Virus record (IMG/VR): IMGVR_UViG_3300020201_000026
Location: 1-54,968 of that record
Length of the DNA stretch: 54,968 nt
Direction: 5' to 3' (one strand)
Origin: a virus
This document shows, piece by piece, positions 30,801 to 39,500 of the stretch. A program made the translations under genes and the position numbers. The notes beneath the pieces were generated by a model. That model had not been told where the DNA came from, made no database searches, and saw only the letters and a list, made by a program, of their open reading frames with translations. Each line of letters begins with the position of its first letter. Position 1 is the first letter of the stretch.

Positions 30801-31852
30801 ACTTTTACAGGCAGATAGGACTGCTAAACACACAAGACTACCCTATTGAACTTGGGGAAGCTTCGGATATATGCTCCTTAGGCTTTAGCCTGTACCTGAC
30901 ACAGGAGTTTGGGGTGTCTAAGCTCCCTTATAAAGAAAGAGTCCCTATATCAACAGAAGGACAGGTGTTTGTAAGTGGAACGGGAGTACTCACTCCATAC
31001 AGTCAGCTGCTTTCTAAAATAGGCTCACAGCACACTCACTCAGTTATTTCAACAGACAATGCTATATACGGTATAGATGTCAATAGAAGAAAGCTATGGG
31101 CTATTGTAGGGGACACAGTGAAGGCTATTTCCGATGATGTTGTAAGCTCCTTTCTCAGAAGCAACGAAGGCACAGACAGAATAGGAGGATACAATTTTCT
31201 AAGGGACTTAGAAGGGAGATACCACGTAAGAACTGTCTGGGACAAAAGGCAAAACGAGGTTATGTTTGTTTTCTACAGAAGCACCGTCCCTTTGTCAAAC
31301 TACATGGATACCTTCACTCTCTGTTACAGCGAAAAGCTACAAGTGTTTATGTCTTATTACACTTATAGCCCTTCTATTATGTGGAACGTCAGTGATGTGT
31401 TGTTCTCTTTTCCTTCTTCGGAAGTTAAACAGTACGATAAATTAGAAGGGTACAAGCACAATGGAGGAGGCTACAACAACTTCTACGGGGGAAGCCTGCC
31501 TACTATAATGGAGATAGTAGTGAACGACAATGTGGCATACAGCAAAGTGTTTGACAATCACTCTGTGATAGGAAACAACATCTACCCTACGGAAATAGAG
31601 TGGAACACTGAAAACCAAACGGCGAAAAGGGATATCTCGTGGTTGCTAAAAAGGAAAAGAGTAAGGCAAGAGGAGAATCGCGTTTCAATAGTCATAGGCA
31701 GTAGCGACACAGACAAAGGGGAAGACTACAACCATAGCCGAGTCAATTCTCGTATAAGAGATAAATACGTAAAGGTGAGGTTCACATACAACGCAATAAA
31801 AAAACTAAGAGTACAATCGTTTCTAACTAAATACAGAATGTCAAATGTGTAA
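27782..31852 (+). CDS. Tail stabilisation/nozzle protein
   Basis: 1,356 aa. The N-terminus N-K-G-L-S-M-D-L-D, followed by L-R-L-L, N-L-E-G-N-E-E-S, G-F-Q-P-I-G-V-V and I-I-S-H-N-P-T-T-R-Q-G-E-I-G-T, matches the start of crAss-like stabilisation proteins (K-G-L-N-x-D, then I-G and N-x-T-T-x-x-E-I-G). These form the tail nozzle, comparable to P22 gp10 or T7 gp12. The remainder is beta-rich, Asn/Ser/Thr-rich. It overlaps neighbours by 26 and 8 bp. Confidence 0.8.
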   Translation: METAQNTANKGLSMDLDEYISLNDTLTFAQNLRLLSQSDNSYVMQNLEGNEESFVLTRGFQPIGVVTDNRVSYIISHNPTTRQGEIGTYPSPNFGTRIYEEDFDVSPFYEFDLFPDNHRYYYAAYLVGVGYPVSMVNEYHPLMTMKYGSNNRYPLRSKLFNFNLNNPIANEIVAKLSYDYSYGLYFTDNLNPIRSVNGSVVYKDGAYSINARTYTEQDFSTELNLILNTLKYTSIALQDVAAGGRLKFGNYIYYLKYKTQDSNTTSVIAQSSLVSVFRTTTGGSNGNVSYGGSSVIGQNSSLGQSFTDITTPNQVILFVSDIDPSYTSFRLIVEYSTGDDIATQEFYEIDQDFPITSTTQYISHTGFENTLAVSTTSISSAYYSSFLAKSITQLDGRLFATNIKITSQNHALYTKFANAFVLEAVEVSAGTPTIMAGDVLNYSQTGYHKPLTIYNSLGYWWEETYAFGIVFKLKDGSETQAYFPTGYDYLSTTPLTSVNKKGIIRTPKKPETLELTTVRIDVRLESTMFGNLTIAEKNELKENIIGCKIVRADRNRDAIAQGVVCTTSSVPAGDYSVTELSWLGVVSWGSSLDKNNSNQWTTYQNATDRRVIPAPRGHTETEWRRHSGNSAKSSQVGSYMNILKDERRYAFYSPDCDLNRTTRSRLNDVTLSVVPKHRYLSGRYSKQTNSSFRTDFLYFPSSIYNENTPVKKNCKSWIVDTGRDITGGLFASNLNYLSNSVVTGNNNNSTALIHVNHVFEGYVGLVLSEDTFQGNQFGLRDFVFQDGGNENQRVIQSLTMEQDSTSSPDFTVVNIYDTEQRANYLSLYPQVNLLQYKSVTQGSLFDWKTILLGALPTIQCFRGDCFVGEFFKRMWYCKTGEGYTGVVLQIITENNSNPYLRNSELVDINEGQRVALPEVEIDNNNLVAATTNFANADWRLDSPVNGQLLLFTRYNKSPESRGYNKGYSHVLGEQRTTAFDTTLPSVSNHFPTRVIYSEQQVGLSFTDFYRQIGLLNTQDYPIELGEASDICSLGFSLYLTQEFGVSKLPYKERVPISTEGQVFVSGTGVLTPYSQLLSKIGSQHTHSVISTDNAIYGIDVNRRKLWAIVGDTVKAISDDVVSSFLRSNEGTDRIGGYNFLRDLEGRYHVRTVWDKRQNEVMFVFYRSTVPLSNYMDTFTLCYSEKLQVFMSYYTYSPSIMWNVSDVLFSFPSSEVKQYDKLEGYKHNGGGYNNFYGGSLPTIMEIVVNDNVAYSKVFDNHSVIGNNIYPTEIEWNTENQTAKRDISWLLKRKRVRQEENRVSIVIGSSDTDKGEDYNHSRVNSRIRDKYVKVRFTYNAIKKLRVQSFLTKYRMSNV

Positions 31853-32879
31853 AGAATGTGATAAAAAAAGACTTGTCAGACAACGCGTCTTTCAAAAAGG
31901 GGGGTCTGTTTCTACAATGGGCTACAAAGACAACTCCCCGTATAGAAACGCCCCTTCTCTGATGATAGATAGCCCGAACGGCACAATAACAATGGACGGG
32001 GTATCCAAAGACCTAATAGGCATAGACGAGTACGGGAATAGGAAAGTGATGAAGGCTAATAGTGGGGAGTACCGTTTTAAAGGCAGCAAGGTAAAGGAAA
32101 TACCAATCGCTCAGGCAGGCGGAGAGCTAAGTGAGGGAATGTCTGGAAACCTATTAGGAGGAATACAAGGAGGCGTAGGTCTATTGTCAGACGGGGTGGA
32201 CTACCTTTCTAACAAGAACACAATGAACAATCCGCAAAAAGGAAAGTCGCTTGGCTCTATGATAGGCGGAGGCTTAGGATTAGCCTCAATGGCTTTTGGC
32301 GTCCCTCCAACAGTAGGAATGGCGATAGGCAGCAAGTTAGGAGGGGCAGTAGGCGGAGTAGTAGGAAACAAAATATTAGAAAAACCAGTATTACAAACAG
32401 TAAACACAGTAGGAATCCCAAAAGCTAAAACAGGAGGCTTATTAAACCAAAGAAACATGAACTTCAGAGAAAAGTACAACGACTACCAAAGCGGTGGGGC
32501 ATTGACAAAGAATTATCAAGGCGGCGGCTTAGTGTCAGGAGAAGGGGCTATGCCTCATAGTCAGGGGGGTGTTCCCACTGTAGACGAAACAGGACAGCAA
32601 ATAGCAGAAGTAGAAGGGGGAGAACGCATCTTCTCAGTAGAGGACACTGCCCAAATTGAACAGATGGTTCAAGAATACAGCCAGACAAATTCACCAGAGC
32701 TGGCTCAACAAGGCTGGGACTTTGTGGTACAGGCTATTATGAAACAGGAGCAGGTGAATCCTTCTGAAACGGGGGTAGCAGGAGATACCTCTATGCAACA
32801 ACCGATGATGGAGAAAGGCGGAAAGTTCTTGTCTAAAAAAGGGCTATTTAACTATTGGAAAAACGATGACGAAGAATAA
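31845..32879 (+). CDS. crAss-type virion protein with Gly-rich hydrophobic core, 344 aa
   Basis: N-terminal zinc-like C-K-E-C, then F-Q-K-G-G (17-21), Y-R-F-K-G and E-I-P-x-A-Q, followed by a Gly-rich hydrophobic region (about 115-175, G-G-G-L-G-L-A-S-M-A-F-G) and E-V-E-G-G-E-R-I-F-S. This modular pattern (F-Q-x-G-G, then V-E-G-G-E) is common in virion proteins of crAss-like phages. A membrane-active or ejected role is possible. Confidence 0.65.
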   Translation: MCKECDKKRLVRQRVFQKGGSVSTMGYKDNSPYRNAPSLMIDSPNGTITMDGVSKDLIGIDEYGNRKVMKANSGEYRFKGSKVKEIPIAQAGGELSEGMSGNLLGGIQGGVGLLSDGVDYLSNKNTMNNPQKGKSLGSMIGGGLGLASMAFGVPPTVGMAIGSKLGGAVGGVVGNKILEKPVLQTVNTVGIPKAKTGGLLNQRNMNFREKYNDYQSGGALTKNYQGGGLVSGEGAMPHSQGGVPTVDETGQQIAEVEGGERIFSVEDTAQIEQMVQEYSQTNSPELAQQGWDFVVQAIMKQEQVNPSETGVAGDTSMQQPMMEKGGKFLSKKGLFNYWKNDDEE

Positions 32880-34128
32880 AATAAAAAACCCGTTTAAGAA
32901 GCTACAGAGCGGAGCAAGGATACCCCTCCAAACATTCCCTCTTTTAAAGCCAAGAGGGATTGCTCCTTTTACAGAAGGCAGTCTTGCCGCAAAAACAATG
33001 GGAGAGAAAGCATCAAGGATTAGCTCAGGCACTCTTGAACCTTTTCCTTTTATGAAAGTGGAAGACAGTCTTGCCCCAGAAACAATGCAAAAGAAAGCAT
33101 TAGCGATTAACCCACTTACCCCTGTTCCTGTTCCTGTAAAAGACCCAACAAAAGCACGAATGGTCTATGACAAAGTAACAGGCAGGTTAAAAAGAGTATT
33201 TGACGGAGCAACCGCTGGAGCAACTGGAATGGACAAGGTCTTTGCTGTTACAAACCTTGTGAATATGGGCAAGGGCTATTTGGGAAGAGGACTAAAGCCT
33301 CCTGCCAGAAGCCTTCAAGACAGACAAGACATAATAGGAAGCACGCAGGGTATGAACCAGTATGCCAAAGATAGTGCCTTGCAAGGAATGAGCAACCAAG
33401 CCAACACACAAGCTAACAACAATAGAAGCATTGACAATAGAATGAACATAGCCTCCACAATGGGGACACAAGAGGGGCTTAACAACAGTGCCACACAGCT
33501 AAATGCTCAGGACAGTCAGATGTATGACCAAAGCAGAAACACCCAGCTGCAAGCACGGCAAGGGGAAAACATGAGAATGTTAAGCACAAGTCAGAAGTTC
33601 CAGCAAGGACTACAAGACGAGGCTATGACCAATTACAAAAACCAACAAGCCGCTTCCCAACAAGCAATAAATCAAGGACAGCAAAATATGTTTTTGCAAA
33701 GCAGAGACATACAAGCCAAGAAAGAACAGGAAAAAGCAATGATTTACCAATCTGCCGTAGGACAAGTTCAAAAAAACGTAAAAGTAAACCCGACAGCAGA
33801 CGGCAAATTCACTGTTTCCCACTATGACCAATCAGGAAAACTTGTTGTCTCCCCTGTTTTTAACAGCATGTACGAAGCCAGTATCTTTGCCTCCAGTGAA
33901 AAAGCATCTTCTTCTATAGACAAAGCAATAGCTGAACAAATGGAAAAGATTAGAAAAGGAATAGCTGGTTTTTCCAACGGAGGAAAGATGACGCAGTCTC
34001 ATGCTAAGAACCCCTTTTCGTACATGGAAAAATACAACGTCAAACTAATGGACATAACCAAGAACTGGGGAGCGATTAATATGAAAAACAGAAACAAAAT
34101 ATCCTTAAACTTTAAAAAACAACTGTGA
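32866..34128 (+). CDS. Gln/Asn-rich internal virion protein, 420 aa
   Basis: Not recognised. Begins with K-N-P-F-K-K-L-Q-S-G-A-R, has a Gln/Asn-rich helical middle (about 150-290, N-Q-A-N-T-Q-A-N-N-N, Q-Q-A-A-S-Q-Q) and a later G-F-S-N-G-G-K-M. Low complexity and position suggest an internal (cargo) protein ejected with the DNA. Overlaps both neighbours. Confidence 0.65.
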   Translation: MTKNKIKNPFKKLQSGARIPLQTFPLLKPRGIAPFTEGSLAAKTMGEKASRISSGTLEPFPFMKVEDSLAPETMQKKALAINPLTPVPVPVKDPTKARMVYDKVTGRLKRVFDGATAGATGMDKVFAVTNLVNMGKGYLGRGLKPPARSLQDRQDIIGSTQGMNQYAKDSALQGMSNQANTQANNNRSIDNRMNIASTMGTQEGLNNSATQLNAQDSQMYDQSRNTQLQARQGENMRMLSTSQKFQQGLQDEAMTNYKNQQAASQQAINQGQQNMFLQSRDIQAKKEQEKAMIYQSAVGQVQKNVKVNPTADGKFTVSHYDQSGKLVVSPVFNSMYEASIFASSEKASSSIDKAIAEQMEKIRKGIAGFSNGGKMTQSHAKNPFSYMEKYNVKLMDITKNWGAINMKNRNKISLNFKKQL

Positions 34129-34352
34129 TATTAAACACGACAACAGGCGGCTTCATAGACTGGCTGAAAGAAAAAGACGAGCCTTTATGTATAAACACAA
34201 AGGCTCTTTCTATTATATACAAAACCAGAAAGCCGTTTGCCCGTATTATAAAAGACCAGCACGACTTTTTAATACGCAAGGTATGCACTGTAAAGAGAGA
34301 CTTGTATAAGTTTGAACAAGACTACATAGACCAATTAAACAAGAACACATGA
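34125..34352 (+). CDS. Small protein with GTG start, 75 aa
   Basis: Not recognised. There is no ATG early in the frame; GTG at 34125 overlaps the preceding TGA (GTGA), and the end overlaps the next ATG (ATGA), so coupled translation on both sides supports it. Basic, helical, no membrane segment. Confidence 0.6.
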   Translation: MILNTTTGGFIDWLKEKDEPLCINTKALSIIYKTRKPFARIIKDQHDFLIRKVCTVKRDLYKFEQDYIDQLNKNT

Positions 34353-36535
34353 GCAAGAAGATAAAAATGTTCCAGCGAGGAGGACTCTTAAACAGAATAG
34401 GAAGAGGCGTGTCTACTGTTGGCAACTACGTAGGGGATAATGTCAAAGGGGCGTTTGGACAAGGCATCATAGGAAACGATAGAAACAACTATGACTATGC
34501 CAACACTGCCGATAGAGCAACCTCTTATGACGGCTTGCAATACGTGCCACAAGCTCCTGTCTCCCCTTTCTTAGCAGCGTATCAAAGCAGATACAGTGCA
34601 AAAAACTTTTATGACCCAGCTAAACACACTATGGACACTTCCGCTTTTGAGAAAGACCTCAAAACATACCATATTGACAAAGAAGGGTGGATGAGCAGAA
34701 AGGAAGCGGCAACAGCAGAAATAGCAGCGTATATTGCATTACACAACACAGACGAACAAATGATGGCTCAACTGCCAATGTTTATTGTGCAACAGAAAGA
34801 CAAGCTCACAAGGGACACACAAGGGTTAGTAAACACTTATGATGAAAACCAAACAGCATATAAAAAATATGTAAGTGAAGGAAAGCACGGGATACAATAC
34901 CGCGACAATGGAGAAAGCTATTTCACAAGAACAGAGAAGCAATTGGTAAACGGAGTAGAAAAAAATGTTAGAATAGTAAGACCACAGTCAGAAATATTAA
35001 ATCGTTTAGGAAGCCTAAGTGGCTGGAAGGCAGCAACTCCAAGAGACCTACAGGAAAGCTACGAGTACATAAACCCAGAAAACCCTCTTCACTCCAAAAA
35101 GATGATGGTCAATCTTAACGACAGAGACACTGCCCTTACGAGAATGCAAGCCTACTTTAAAGATGCAGAAACAAACAGCAAAGCAGAAGCTATAGCAGGG
35201 TCATACCGCCAAGCAAACATAGGGGGATACAACTCAGACATGGTTATATTCCATAACACTTCTTCAAAAGTAATAAATGAAAACAACTTCAAACAAATAG
35301 AAGAGGCAACTAAAGAAATAAACCAATTAGACCCTGTTATTAGAGACGGGTTAATGAGTGCTTTTTACTCAGAGATGAAAGCTATAATAAATGTCCCAGT
35401 GTATGACAAAGACGGAAATGCAATAACAACAGAAGAGAACGGAGTAAAAGGAGTAAAACTTCAAGCAACAAAGATTGAAGACATGAACAATGCTCAGTTG
35501 GCATTTGCCCAAAGTGCGTATATAGCAAATGCTATAATCAGAAGAGCAGCAGTTAATACAACGGAGAAAACCGACCAAAACAAAAGTTCTTCCGTAAATA
35601 TGGCAGCCATTGTTCACGGGGCTGGAAGTGGAGCAGCGTTATTAGAAAAACAAAAAAGGGATAGAGTAACAGACCTTTCAGACATGGTTGAAAACGGGCA
35701 AAAAGTACGAACTGCCGACACTATCGCCGCAAGATTGTTTGGGCAAGATTTTACAAAAAGATTTGGAGAAAACTCTGTGTGGCAAGTTAAAAAACCCTTA
35801 CTCAAAAGTGCCTCAACGGGGGCAACAATAACGGAAGATATAATTGGAAGCGCAGCAATAACATGGGACGGGACTATACTTAACAAAAACGGGATTAAAC
35901 TTGTATTAACGAAAGACGGAAAAAGAGTAGAAGGCAATGACATAACTAAAAACGTGCATCGTTTGGGGCAAAATATTATGACTACTACTGTTTATACAGA
36001 CGAATCAGGAGAGGAAATAAACTATAGCGACAAGATGTATGCTGTAATTCAAGCGGCTATAAGCGGAAATGAAAAAGCGAGAGAGGCATTGAAAGAACAT
36101 GGTATTAAAACACAACAAATAACAGGAATGGAAGTTTACGCTTTAAAGATGGGAGAAATAGGGACAACCATAAAAGGAGGGGTAATTATACCAAACAGTT
36201 CTACTGAAGGGCAAGAAATACTAAAACAACAGTTAGCCCTACACTCCTATTTAGGACCTACTCACGCATCAGTTGTAGCTCTTAAAGGGGCATTGACAGG
36301 AGACAGTGGTTCTACAGTTGTGCTTACAAGAGATTTCTTAACAGGAAAAACTCCCCCTTTATCTACCTATTTTGGAAGTGGTACTCTGTTTACCGACAAC
36401 AACAACGCAACTCTATACCCCACTGAAGAACAAGGAGTTATTCCTAAACGACAAGAGGGAGGAACAATACAACAACAAATCACTCTGCAACAACAAAACA
36501 CCCTGCCAGATATAACCTTAGACGATTTATACTAA
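34349..36535 (+). CDS. crAss-type virion protein, 728 aa
   Basis: Starts M-S-K-K-I-K-M-F-Q-R-G-G, the same F-Q-x-G-G tag as the 344-aa protein. Long helical middle; the C-terminus is Gln-rich (I-Q-Q-Q-I-T-L-Q-Q-Q-N). No enzyme motif seen. Likely part of the ejected cargo complex with the giants that follow. TAATG overlap with the next gene. Confidence 0.65.
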   Translation: MSKKIKMFQRGGLLNRIGRGVSTVGNYVGDNVKGAFGQGIIGNDRNNYDYANTADRATSYDGLQYVPQAPVSPFLAAYQSRYSAKNFYDPAKHTMDTSAFEKDLKTYHIDKEGWMSRKEAATAEIAAYIALHNTDEQMMAQLPMFIVQQKDKLTRDTQGLVNTYDENQTAYKKYVSEGKHGIQYRDNGESYFTRTEKQLVNGVEKNVRIVRPQSEILNRLGSLSGWKAATPRDLQESYEYINPENPLHSKKMMVNLNDRDTALTRMQAYFKDAETNSKAEAIAGSYRQANIGGYNSDMVIFHNTSSKVINENNFKQIEEATKEINQLDPVIRDGLMSAFYSEMKAIINVPVYDKDGNAITTEENGVKGVKLQATKIEDMNNAQLAFAQSAYIANAIIRRAAVNTTEKTDQNKSSSVNMAAIVHGAGSGAALLEKQKRDRVTDLSDMVENGQKVRTADTIAARLFGQDFTKRFGENSVWQVKKPLLKSASTGATITEDIIGSAAITWDGTILNKNGIKLVLTKDGKRVEGNDITKNVHRLGQNIMTTTVYTDESGEEINYSDKMYAVIQAAISGNEKAREALKEHGIKTQQITGMEVYALKMGEIGTTIKGGVIIPNSSTEGQEILKQQLALHSYLGPTHASVVALKGALTGDSGSTVVLTRDFLTGKTPPLSTYFGSGTLFTDNNNATLYPTEEQGVIPKRQEGGTIQQQITLQQQNTLPDITLDDLY

Positions 36536-39500
36536 TGGACGAATTAAAACTACCATACAACGTTAATGCTTTTAAAGGCGGAGATGAACAACCAATGATT
36601 CCTGTTCTTCCCGATACACCAGCATACGCAAATACCTTTGCCCCTGCAATAGAAGAAGAACAAAAGAACAAACACGATGTCCTAAGACAAGAATCACTAA
36701 ATGTAAATAGAAGTGTAGGATATGACGGGTCATACAAAGGCACTATATACTCCGACACAATGCGCAAAAGGCTGGAGGAAAGAGACGGAATGATAGGCTC
36801 TTTTATCTATCCAGATGCTTTAAAGACACCAGACTACGACTTCCGAATAGAAGACATAGAAAAATACTGGGCAAAAAAGGAGATACAAGACAAGTTCAAA
36901 AAGGAAGACGGCACAACAGATAGAAAAGCATTTGACAAATATTTTTTTGAAGTTCAGAAAACAATTAAAGGGTTACAAGACTTTCGTAGGTTTCAAGACG
37001 TAGTTCAAGAGTACGACCCTCTCAAAAACCTAACAGAAAGAGACTTAGAAGCAAGAAAAAGGTTTATGCCTACCCTTGTGCGTAAAACAAGCTACCGAGA
37101 TGAAAGTCTAACGCTACAACACCAACTGCTAAACGAAGGCAAGATAGTAGACCTAAAAGGAAAACCAGTAGCGTATAACGGAAACTACTTTGGGGCATCA
37201 GACAAAGGAGTTTCTTATTCTGAGTTAGTAGGCAGAGGCTTTCACGTAGCAGTACAAGACGGTGAGAAAGTATTAAAAGAAGGAGCTTGGGGAAAAGACT
37301 TAAGTTTAGAAGACCGACTCGGCTACTGGGGTGTTTCAAGAATGGACAAAGCAGACTGGGCAGACGCAACATACATTATAGGAGGGGTCTTTAACGGGCT
37401 TTTGTCTACTGTATCTAACGTAACCCAAATTGCACAAATAGCCTCTGAAGTAGTAGGGGCTTCTATGCGTTTGACAGGCATGAGCAAGGACAACGCAGAG
37501 TATGTGTCAGGCTACAACATGTTCACAGGGACTAACAACTTTGTAGAACGCGTTATGGTAAACAAGTACGAAGGAAATGACGGCAATCTAAGACACTACG
37601 GGGACATAATAGGGAATGCCACAGGACAGCTGGGGGGTATGTTTCTTACAGGAGGACTTGGTATAGGAACTTGGGCAGCAGCTAAAACACTTATGGCAAC
37701 TCGCAGCGCAGCTAAAATGGCACTGTTGGCTACTAACCTCATTAAACCTTCTACTGGTCCAGCGGTTGTAAACTTATTAAGGTCTGCTAATCCTTTATAC
37801 CAACGAGTTGGGCTTGCTCTTAATCTCGGGGTATTAGGGGCAAACCAAACAATGGACGCAATGAGGCATAGCGGCATAGACATAAAGTACAGAGGACCAA
37901 TGGGGATTGCAGCACTATCTGTCTTTGGCGTATTAGCACAAGTAGATGACTTTCTAATTGGCAAGAACTCTACACAATACTTTCTTAGCAAAGTGGGATT
38001 GTTAAACACTCCTGCTGTATTAGCTAAGAGCTTGGTGGATATGGTTACCCCTCTTAAAGGAGTATTGAACACTATGACAGAAAGAGAAGCCTCTAAGCTG
38101 TTTGTTTCATTAAGTGAAAAAGCGTACCAAAAAGTTATCCGCAGCCTTACAGGGAATGCAGGAGTTGGACAAGCAGTAAAAGAAACTTTCCAAGAGCTTA
38201 TGGAGGAAGGAGCAGACAAAGCACTGTTAAACTTATACAATCAACTTCCCGAGAAAACATACGGCAAAGTAAGAAAAGAACACGCAGCGGTCAAGTTTCA
38301 AAACTTTGTTGACGCAGCTGTTGGTGGTGCTGCTGGTGGTGCTATTTCTGGGACAGCCCAACGAATGATTCAAGGAGACACCTCTAAAGAAGGCGAGACA
38401 GTCTTAGATGTCATTGTAGACGAGTCTTCGTACAAGAAGACTATGGCTATGTTAGTGGAACAAGCTGACGACACTAACAGAAGCAAGAAATGGTTGTTTT
38501 CTTCTATTGACATAGATGACAAAGGGGAGTTGATTAAAAAAGGGGCATTGACAAAGTCTGCCAACGCAACAACAGCTGACTTGATGATACACAATATGAA
38601 AGTATTGAAAAAGACGTGGACGGCTTTTAAGACTACATACAAGGACAAAACAAAAAGCTATCAGGCGATGTCAAAAGAGTTTAAGGAGTTAATAGCCCAA
38701 AACCCTGACGACACCAATTTATTTAGCTTTTTAGCAGGCAAGAAGTTTAAAGACCAGTTGTCTAAGGTTAAAATAGGCGAAGAAGATGAAACCGCAAATA
38801 AGGAGATACAAGAAGGATTGAACACTATACTTGTAGACGATGCTGATAGTATAAAAAGAGAGTTCTTTGACAAAATGTTTTACTTAGCAAAAGGAGGGGA
38901 CACTACCTACTATGACGAGTATAACAGACTGAATGTTGATGTTATCACAAGAAACTTCAACAATATGCAAGAAAGGGTCGCTACTCTTCCTGCTATAACC
39001 GACCTTAATTCTACCCTTGACTTCTTAAATCAAACAGAAGGAGTAGCAGAAAAAGGACAAATAGAAAAAGCTACTTCTTTCATTGAACAAACGAATAAAC
39101 AGCTTTTAGAAGGAAGACAAACACTAACAGAGGAATCCGCCCTGAACAATACTCTCTCAGAAACAGTGGAAAACACTAAAGCAAAGGTAGAAGGGACATT
39201 AGGGAATGACGAAGAAGCAGACATAAACCCGTTTTTAGAAGATATTTTTTCAGCAGTAGATAAGTATTCCCATTTCTTAGCGTCAGAAGTTAGAAGGGCA
39301 ATTGAAGAAGAAGACATAGATGCAAAACTAAGTGTGATAGCATTAGTTGAAGATTTTTCGGCAAACAAAAAAATAGCTTTGGAAGCCCAAGTACAAGACG
39401 CTACTGAACAAGAACAAAAGCTGGCGGCTTACGGGAATAAGCTAAAGTCTTTAAAAGACATAACAGACCAATCGGTTATGGCAGATGTAAACAAAGAAAT